A DNA stretch of 6,531 bases from DATKMS01 sp041497995 (lineage in GTDB: Bacteria > Desulfobacterota > Binatia > HRBIN30): positions 1 through 6,531 of the forward strand of contig JBGQHM010000387.1 of assembly GCA_041497995.1 (NCBI GenBank), written 5' to 3'. A program made the position numbers and the translations under genes. This document shows positions 1 to 5,135 of this stretch, one piece after another (the first letter of the stretch is position 1; the number at the start of each line of letters is the position of its first letter). The notes under the pieces were generated by a model. The model did not search any database, was not told where the DNA came from, and saw only the letters and a program-made list of their open reading frames with translations.

Positions 1-332
1 CGCCATACTTGCCACGACTGTCGGAGTTCCAAACCCACGAGGTGCCGTCTGACGAGCGAACCATCGAAGGGGTTCTCGAACGCCGCCCCGATTTCATCGT
101 GACCAGCTCGGCAGCGAAGAAGGGGATCACGCATCGGTGGAATCCCAACTGGCGTCCGGGCCATCCGCTGCTCGTCCCGGTGCCCGGCGCGCCGGCGTTC
201 ATGGACGCGCTGGAAACCGACCGGTTGCCGTATCGCCGCGTCGCGCAGTTTGCGCAGCACCCGGCACTCTTACGCGTACGGATTACCAGCCTGTGCCCTG
301 AGATCTCTATTTTCCAACGTCAGCTCAACTGA
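1..332 (+). CDS. C-terminal end of a probable membrane glycosyltransferase (GT39/PMT-like), partial
   Basis: An open frame enters from the left edge (first full codon at base 3) and stops with TGA at 330-332, giving about 109 residues. The segment has no transmembrane helix. It resembles the soluble tail of polytopic lipid-carrier-dependent glycosyltransferases: an 'RRPDFIVTSS' stretch (compare the common 'PDYIV.SS'), then a loop, a 'YRRVAQF' strand (compare 'Y+vva.F'), and a closing 'CPEISIFQR' (compare 'NPtI.IyeR'). I recognise this from family memory only; the catalytic membrane part lies upstream and is not seen. The gene ends 14 bases before the MBOAT gene, so it is probably in the same operon, which supports a role in glycan assembly. 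The TTG at base 9 is in frame but is unlikely to be the true start because the reading continues to the edge. It could instead be another membrane protein with a similar periplasmic tail. Confidence 0.5.
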   Translation, partial: PYLPRLSEFQTHEVPSDERTIEGVLERRPDFIVTSSAAKKGITHRWNPNWRPGHPLLVPVPGAPAFMDALETDRLPYRRVAQFAQHPALLRVRITSLCPEISIFQRQLN

Positions 333-346
333 GACGGTTCCTGAGG

Positions 347-1765
347 ATGAAGTTCAATTCGATCGAGTTCCTCATTTTTCTGCCGTGCGTCCTGCTGGTC
401 GTAGCGATGGTCGGCACGCGCTGGCGCAACAATTTCCTTCTCGCCGCCAGCTACTTCTTCTACGGCTACTGGGACTTCCGGTTCGTCACCCTGCTGCTGG
501 CGACGCAGATCGTCGACTATTGGGTGGGCAACCAGATCTTTGCGACGAGCGATCCACAACGGCGGAAGCGCATTCTGTTTCTGAGCATCTGCGCCAACCT
601 CGGCGCGCTCGGCTTCTTCAAATACTACAACTTCTTCATCGGCTCAGGCGTTGCCGCACTCCAAACACTCGGCCTGCACGCGACGGCGCCGACCTTGTCG
701 ATCATCCTGCCGCTGGGCCTGTCCTTTTACGTGTTCCAGTCGATGTCCTACACCATCGACATCTACCGGGGCACGTTGGAGCCGGCGAAGCGATTCTGGG
801 ACTTTGCACTCTTCGTCGTCTACTTCCCGCACCTGGTGGCGGGACCGATCGTGCGCCCTGGGATTCTGTTGCCGCAGCTGCTTGCGCCGGCGAAGTTCTC
901 GGCCGAACGCGTGAATGCCGCGTTGACCCTGATCGTCATCGGCTTCACCAAGAAGGTGCTGATTGCCGACAACTTGGCCCCCGAGGTGCAACGCATCTTC
1001 GCTCATCCGGATCAGATGAGCTCCGGACTCTTGCTGAAAGGGGCCTACTTCTTCGCGTTCCAGATCTACTGCGATTTTTCGGGCTACTCCGATATTGCGC
1101 GCGGCGTGAGCGAGCTCCTCGGGATCAAGCTCACCATCAACTTCAACCAACCGTACCTGTCGCAATCGATCACCGAGTTTTGGCGGCGCTGGCACATCTC
1201 GCTGTCCACCTGGTTGCGGGACTATCTCTACGTGCCGCTGGGCGGAAATCGGGGGGGCAAGTGGGATACCTATCGCAACCTGATGCTGACTATGCTGATC
1301 GGTGGGCTCTGGCATGGAGCGGCGTGGACCTTTGTCGCGTGGGGTGGTTTGCACGGTCTGTGCCTTACCGTGGAGCGCGCCTTGGGGATCGGTAGGGATG
1401 AGCTGCCCGTGCACGAAAGCGCGGCGTGGCAGTTTCTCCGAAGCGCGGCGCGCATGACAATCACTTTTCACCTGGTCGCGTTGCTCTGGATCTTCTTCCG
1501 CGCGCCCACCTTCACGATCGCGGCACAGTATTTCGCTGGTATCCTCAAGTTCTCAGACCTGGGTGCGATCGGCATTCAGCCGCTGATCGTGGCTCTGGCG
1601 GTCTTCGCCATCGACATCCCTCAGAAGATTTCGGGCGAGCATACGATCTTTGTGCGGACTCCCTGGTGGATCCGGTCGCCGGTGTATTGCGGGCTGTGTT
1701 TCGCGGTACTGGGGATGCTGCTGTACGGCGGCAGAGAGCTACCCTTCATCTATTTCCAATTCTAA
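347..1765 (+). CDS. MBOAT family membrane-bound O-acyltransferase (AlgI/DltB-like)
   Basis: The 472-residue product matches the usual length of AlgI-type MBOAT proteins, polytopic inner-membrane enzymes that pass acyl groups from a cytoplasmic donor to an extracytoplasmic acceptor. The start is supported by 'MKFNSIEFLIFLP', typical of the family's N-terminus. Many hydrophobic helices follow, including about residues 6-22, 30-60, 115-135 and 150-170. Diagnostic motifs are 'DFSGYSDIA' at 243-251, 'EFWRRWHISLS' at 277-287 with His283, 'RDYLYVPLGGNRGG' directly after it, and 'GLWHGAAW' at 320-327. His323 there is the invariant MBOAT histidine that lines the reaction tunnel. All key residues are present, so the enzyme looks intact. 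The Shine-Dalgarno signal is weak (GAGA at 331-334, GAGG abutting the ATG), so coupling to the upstream gene is plausible. The SGNH gene 14 bases downstream is the expected partner. Family assignment is secure. The donor could be acetyl or a carrier-bound acyl group, and the acceptor is unknown. Confidence 0.95.
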   Translation: MKFNSIEFLIFLPCVLLVVAMVGTRWRNNFLLAASYFFYGYWDFRFVTLLLATQIVDYWVGNQIFATSDPQRRKRILFLSICANLGALGFFKYYNFFIGSGVAALQTLGLHATAPTLSIILPLGLSFYVFQSMSYTIDIYRGTLEPAKRFWDFALFVVYFPHLVAGPIVRPGILLPQLLAPAKFSAERVNAALTLIVIGFTKKVLIADNLAPEVQRIFAHPDQMSSGLLLKGAYFFAFQIYCDFSGYSDIARGVSELLGIKLTINFNQPYLSQSITEFWRRWHISLSTWLRDYLYVPLGGNRGGKWDTYRNLMLTMLIGGLWHGAAWTFVAWGGLHGLCLTVERALGIGRDELPVHESAAWQFLRSAARMTITFHLVALLWIFFRAPTFTIAAQYFAGILKFSDLGAIGIQPLIVALAVFAIDIPQKISGEHTIFVRTPWWIRSPVYCGLCFAVLGMLLYGGRELPFIYFQF

Positions 1766-1779
1766 AGGCAAGACGCGGC

Positions 1780-2898
1780 ATGACTGGTCACGACAACCCC
1801 GTTTCGCTGAGAGACTACCTCGAGTTCGTCACACTGCGGCGGCTGGGGAAGCTGCTGTTTGGCGTCGTGGTGAGCGTGATTCTGGGAGAGATCGGCATCA
1901 AGGTGTTCTACCCGTTGCGGGAGGTGTTGCAGAAGGACCTGATCCGAGCGGACAGCAGCGTCGGCTTTCGGATGGTGCCGCAGTACAGCGGCACGATGGG
2001 CGTTGAAGCGGTGCCGTTGCGCACGAACTCCTGGGGGCTGCGCGACCGCGAGTACGGCCCGAGGCCTGAAGGCGGGCTGCGCATCTATGTGCTCGGCGAC
2101 TCGATGGTGTTCGGCTACGGCGTGCCGATCGAGGACACGTTCACGCGCTTCCTCGAAGGGTCTCTACAGCGCCGCCTCGGGCGTAACGTCGAGGTCGTGA
2201 ACGGCGGCGTCCCGGGATACGGGACTCTGCAAGAACTGCAATTCTTCGAGCAGACCGTCGACGAGGTGAAGCCGGACGTTGTCATCGTCGCGCTGACCGT
2301 GTGGAATGACATCTCCGACAACCTCAAGTTCAGCACGCAGAAGCCACAGCACAAGAAGAAGCACCACAGCTATCTGAATCGTGCGCGTTCCTGGCTGCGC
2401 CAGCGCAGCCAGCTGTACCTGTTGGTCCGGCGCCTCAAAGCTTCGGCCGGGACCGATGAGATGATGCAGGTGCATGCGGTGCCTCCACCGCCCAAGATGG
2501 AACAGGGGCTTCGAATCACGGAGGAGGCATTGGGTCGCTTTGCACAGGCCGTCCGGCGCCACGGTATGACCTTCGGCGTGGTTGTGATCCCGTCGCATCA
2601 CCAAATCGCCGAGGGGTTGTGGTCGGAAGCGCTTGAGACGCGGCGTTTGTCGCCAACTCAATTCTCTTCGGATCAGCCGGACGCGCGGCTCACTGCCAGC
2701 GGGCAGCGGCAGAACATCGCGGTGCTCGACTTGCTGCCCATCCTGCGCGCGCACCAGCAGGAGAGTCTCTACTATCACGGCGACGGAGAACATTTCGACG
2801 CCGCGGGGCATGTGTTGGTGGCCGAGACGATTGCGGATTTTCTGGTCGGGAATGGGTTGGTCGGATCGTCTCCCAGCGTCTCGCTCGCGGCGAAGTAG
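1780..2898 (+). CDS. Membrane-anchored SGNH/GDSL-family hydrolase or acyltransferase
   Basis: The product has 372 residues. The ATG at 1780 is chosen because it follows the MBOAT stop by 14 bases with an AAGG at 1765-1768, and because the frame upstream of it only shadows the MBOAT gene. Residues about 25-40 ('LLFGVVVSVILGEIG') form one hydrophobic helix, probably a signal anchor placing the rest in the periplasm. SGNH blocks are all visible: 'GDSMVFGYG' with Ser108 as nucleophile, 'NGGVPGYGT' at 141-149, 'VWNDISDN' with Asn176, and 'DGEHFDAAGH' with Asp335 and His338 as the DxxH pair. An acidic-Ser-His triad is therefore present. The family includes esterases and O-acyltransferases such as AlgX/AlgJ, PatB and DltD-like partners of MBOAT proteins. 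Its position after an MBOAT gene suggests it receives the translocated acyl group and places it on a polysaccharide, or else removes it. Whether it transfers or hydrolyses cannot be read from the sequence. Confidence 0.88.
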   Translation: MTGHDNPVSLRDYLEFVTLRRLGKLLFGVVVSVILGEIGIKVFYPLREVLQKDLIRADSSVGFRMVPQYSGTMGVEAVPLRTNSWGLRDREYGPRPEGGLRIYVLGDSMVFGYGVPIEDTFTRFLEGSLQRRLGRNVEVVNGGVPGYGTLQELQFFEQTVDEVKPDVVIVALTVWNDISDNLKFSTQKPQHKKKHHSYLNRARSWLRQRSQLYLLVRRLKASAGTDEMMQVHAVPPPPKMEQGLRITEEALGRFAQAVRRHGMTFGVVVIPSHHQIAEGLWSEALETRRLSPTQFSSDQPDARLTASGQRQNIAVLDLLPILRAHQQESLYYHGDGEHFDAAGHVLVAETIADFLVGNGLVGSSPSVSLAAK

Positions 2899-2914
2899 CG
2901 TCGCGGCCAGTGGT

Positions 2915-4000
2915 GTGAGCCCAGCACGCGTCGCCTTGGTCGTCGGGCAGCTCACTACCGGAGGCGCCGAAGGGCAGCTCCGGCAGGTCACGAGGACAAT
3001 TGATCGGCGGCGGTTCGAGCCGATCGTCTATGCCTTGTCAGCCAAAATCGAGCCGGTTGGTGAGCTGCTGCGCGCCGATGGCGTTACGCTTCGTGTGACT
3101 GAGGTTGCTGGCTGGCGCCGTGTGCCGTGGCTGGCGAGCCAACTGGCTGCAGACAAGATCGACCTGGTGCACTCATGGCTCTATATCGCGAATGCGCTGG
3201 CGTGGAGCGCGACCCGTTTCAGGCGCCGCCTCCCGCTGATCACGTCGGCGCGCAACTGCAAGGTGCAAAATCGGATCAGCCAGATTGCCAACTTCCTGGC
3301 ATTCCGCGGCAGCCGCGCGATCGTGGCGAACTCGCAGGAAGTGGCTGCGTACATCACGCGCCACTACCTGGCGCCCGCACGTCGCATTCATGTGGTCTAC
3401 AACGGCATCGACGTGGAACGCTTTCGTCCAGCAGATCGGGGAGCGCCGACGGCACCCGCGCTGATCGTCAACATTGGTCGGCTGGTGGAACAGAAGAACC
3501 AGGCGCTGTTCCTCGACGCGGCGGCGCAGCTCACGCGCACCGGGGTATCAGCTCGGTTCGTCATCGTCGGCGAGGGACCGCTGAAAACTGACTTGCAAGA
3601 GCAAGCACAACGTCTGGGCATCGCCGATCACGTGTCGTTTGCGGGTGAGCGCAGAGACGTGGAGGACATTCTGCGGACCGCATCGCTCCTCTGGCTGACG
3701 TCGCGTTGGGAAGGGCTACCGAATGTGGTGCTGGAAGCGATGGCCAGTGGTGTCCCGGTGATCGCGACCGACGTGGGCGGGACGCGTGAGCTGATTCGCT
3801 CCGGGGTCGACGGCTTCGTCGTGCCGAGCTCGGACGCAGCCGGCTTCGTTCGCCACGCGCGCGATTTGCTGAACGATAGCGCCCGGCAGCGTCAGTTCGC
3901 GGCCGCCGCGCGTGTGCGCGCGCAGGAGTTCTCGACGGCGCGCATGATCGCGACGCTGTCGCAGCTCTACGACGACGCCTTGGGGAGGCGTGAGGCATGA
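2915..4000 (+). CDS. GT4 family glycosyltransferase (GT-B fold)
   Basis: The product has 361 residues, typical for GT4. The GTG at 2915 is chosen because it begins directly before the first beta-strand ('VALVVGQL') and lies 16 bases after the SGNH stop. In-frame starts further upstream would overlap the previous gene. No good Shine-Dalgarno precedes it, so initiation probably depends on coupling. The N-terminal Rossmann domain carries 'TTGGAEGQL', the glycine-rich acceptor-side loop. The linker has 'VVYNGID' (Tyr162 to Asp166), and the C-terminal domain begins with 'IGRLVEQKN' (Arg189 and Lys194, usually phosphate-contacting). The signature EX7E motif is intact at Glu266 and Glu274 in 'WEGLPNVVLEAMASG'. 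It should be a cytoplasmic, retaining enzyme that moves a sugar from a nucleotide-sugar donor to a lipid-linked glycan; donor and linkage cannot be told. Its stop codon overlaps the next start (ATGA at 3997-4000). Confidence 0.93.
   Translation: MSPARVALVVGQLTTGGAEGQLRQVTRTIDRRRFEPIVYALSAKIEPVGELLRADGVTLRVTEVAGWRRVPWLASQLAADKIDLVHSWLYIANALAWSATRFRRRLPLITSARNCKVQNRISQIANFLAFRGSRAIVANSQEVAAYITRHYLAPARRIHVVYNGIDVERFRPADRGAPTAPALIVNIGRLVEQKNQALFLDAAAQLTRTGVSARFVIVGEGPLKTDLQEQAQRLGIADHVSFAGERRDVEDILRTASLLWLTSRWEGLPNVVLEAMASGVPVIATDVGGTRELIRSGVDGFVVPSSDAAGFVRHARDLLNDSARQRQFAAAARVRAQEFSTARMIATLSQLYDDALGRREA
3984..3988 (+). promoter_or_regulatory. Shine-Dalgarno for the MaoC-like gene
   Basis: GGAGG lies inside the end of the glycosyltransferase gene, 8 bases before the ATG at 3997. 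It supports that start, and together with the ATGA overlap it suggests the MaoC-like gene is translated by re-initiation as well as by its own ribosome binding site. Confidence 0.6.
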
Positions 4001-4419
4001 CGTCGGGGCCCGCGTCGATCAGTGAAATCCGAGAAGGCTTCTGTACCAGCCAGCGCTACACGATCTCGCAGGAGATCTACGAACACTTTCTCGCGGCATA
4101 TGGCGATACAAACCCGATGCACACGGACGATGAGTTCGCGCGCCGCCACGGATTCCCGGAGCGCGTGATGCACGGCACGATTCTGAACGGCTTCATCTCA
4201 CACTTCGTCGGCGTCCACTTTCCAGCCGGCGCGGCCCTCTTGCATGCGGTCAGTACGCAGTACAAGACGCCGTGCCACCTGGGCGACGAGATCGTGGTTG
4301 AAGGAACGGTCACGCAGGTTGCCGAATCGGTCGGCGTGTTGACGATGGACCTGGTGCTGACCAACGTGACTCGGGACCGCGTCGCAGCCAAGTCCAAGGT
4401 GCAAGTGGGGCTCCGATGA
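3997..4419 (+). CDS. MaoC-like hotdog-fold hydratase/dehydratase
   Basis: The 140-residue product is the size of single-hotdog (R)-specific enoyl-CoA hydratases such as PhaJ. The signature 'YGDTNPMHTDDEFARRHGF' starts at residue 35. Asp37 and His42 are spaced five apart like the catalytic Asp/His pair of PhaJ, with Asn39 between. 'RVMHGTILNGF' follows, the usual central helix, and then 'YKTPCHLGDEIVVEGTV', the closing strands. The family adds water to trans-2-enoyl thioesters, or removes it from (R)-3-hydroxyacyl thioesters, on CoA or a carrier protein in the cytoplasm. The gene overlaps its upstream and downstream neighbours by 4 bases each. Being coupled to a FabG-like reductase and an FkbH-like protein, it more likely acts in making a special acyl group than in bulk fatty-acid breakdown. 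The exact substrate is unknown, and some MaoC-like proteins act on other short acyl thioesters. Confidence 0.9.
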   Translation: MTSGPASISEIREGFCTSQRYTISQEIYEHFLAAYGDTNPMHTDDEFARRHGFPERVMHGTILNGFISHFVGVHFPAGAALLHAVSTQYKTPCHLGDEIVVEGTVTQVAESVGVLTMDLVLTNVTRDRVAAKSKVQVGLR

Positions 4420-5135
4420 GCCGTGCTCTGGTCACCGGTGGCAGCAGTGGCATCGGTGAGGCACTGGTCCGCCAGGTGACGAGTGCAGGATGGGACGTGA
4501 CCTTTACGTTCTTCCGCAACGAGGCAACGGCCCGGGCCGTTGCCGAGGCCACCCGCGCAACGTGTGTGCGCTACGATCAGGCATCCCCTGAATCGGTGCG
4601 GGCGCTTGCCGACCGCATCCGTAACGCCGAGTGGGATGCGTTGATCAACAATGCCGCGCAACCGACGCGACGACAGCTACTCATGAAGACGGACGCCGAA
4701 GATTTCACCGCGTATCAGACCGCTGCCTTGCGCGGGGTGTTTGAGCTTTCCACTGCTTTTGTCGAGCAAGCCAAGCGGCGTGAACGCGGCGGGTCCATCG
4801 TGAACGTGCTCACGTCGGTCACGCTTGGGATGCCGCCGGCGAAGCTCGCGACCTACGTCACCAGCAAGTACGCCTTGCTCGGGCTCACCCGGAGTATGGC
4901 GGTGGAGTTCATCCGGTATGGCGTCCGGGTCAACGCCGTATCGCCGGGCATGACACGCACGGCCTTCAACGCGGACTTGCCCGAACGGTTCGTCGAGCAA
5001 GTGGAGACCGGTCTGCCAATGGGCCGGCTGGCTACGCCGCAGGAGGTCGCCGGGGTCATCCGCTTCCTGCTGTCGGCCGAGGCCAGCTACGTCAACGGTG
5101 CGAACATTCCGGTTACAGGAGGTCAGACGTGTTGA
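4416..5135 (+). CDS. Short-chain dehydrogenase/reductase, FabG-like
   Basis: The 239-residue product is the standard length of 3-oxoacyl-ACP reductases (FabG). The ATG overlaps the MaoC-like stop (ATGA). The Rossmann dinucleotide motif is 'TGGSSGIGEA' at residues 7-16, the structural motif is 'LINNAA' (Asn78, Asn79), and the catalytic residues are Ser134, Tyr147 and Lys151 in correct spacing ('TYVTSKYAL'). 'VRVNAVSPGMTRT' and a C-terminal 'YVNGANIPVTGGQ' are also FabG-like. In the helix where classical SDRs have the fourth catalytic residue ('vN.tGvf'), this protein reads 'AALRGVF', so the Asn appears replaced by Ala104. The likely role is NAD(P)H-dependent reduction of a 3-oxoacyl thioester to a hydroxyacyl one, next to the MaoC-like hydratase. 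A sugar or polyol ketoreductase is possible. Family certain, substrate not. Confidence 0.9.
   Translation: MSRALVTGGSSGIGEALVRQVTSAGWDVTFTFFRNEATARAVAEATRATCVRYDQASPESVRALADRIRNAEWDALINNAAQPTRRQLLMKTDAEDFTAYQTAALRGVFELSTAFVEQAKRRERGGSIVNVLTSVTLGMPPAKLATYVTSKYALLGLTRSMAVEFIRYGVRVNAVSPGMTRTAFNADLPERFVEQVETGLPMGRLATPQEVAGVIRFLLSAEASYVNGANIPVTGGQTC
5117..5122 (+). promoter_or_regulatory. Strong Shine-Dalgarno for the FkbH-like gene
   Basis: A perfect AGGAGG sits within the last codons of the SDR gene. It is 6 bases before the GTG at 5129 and 9 bases before the in-frame TTG at 5132. It is the strongest ribosome binding site in the window and shows that the FkbH-like gene starts here, inside the SDR gene. 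The distance favours GTG 5129 slightly but does not exclude TTG 5132. Confidence 0.7.

Noticed and set aside
1251..1257. A run of seven G bases inside the MBOAT gene, considered as a phase-variation tract.
   Set aside because: It encodes part of the conserved 'GGNRGG' motif in frame and is short for a phase-variable tract. It is notable only as a possible sequencing-error spot.
250..1395. A long + strand open frame (381 codons) overlapping the end of the first gene and most of the MBOAT gene.
   Set aside because: It is rich in Arg, Leu and Ala with no family motif, and it lies out of frame over a clear MBOAT gene. It is a shadow of GC-rich codon usage.
644..1471. A 275-codon open frame on the - strand across the MBOAT gene.
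   Set aside because: It is antisense to a well-supported gene, has no recognisable domain, and has low-complexity Arg/Gln/His-rich composition typical of antisense shadows.
1426..1779. Possible upstream extension of the SGNH gene overlapping the MBOAT gene.
   Set aside because: The frame is open by chance. The extended segment has no homology-like features, while ATG 1780 places a signal anchor near the N-terminus and follows the MBOAT stop.
1766..1779. Short intergenic gaps (333-346, 1766-1779, 2899-2914) checked for promoters or terminators.
   Set aside because: They are 14-16 bases long, too short for a promoter or a hairpin terminator, and no inverted repeat is visible. They fit simple operon spacing.
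2164..2991. A 275-codon open frame on the - strand across the SGNH gene and the start of the GT4 gene.
   Set aside because: It crosses a real gene boundary on the other strand and shows no domain or plausible ribosome binding site.
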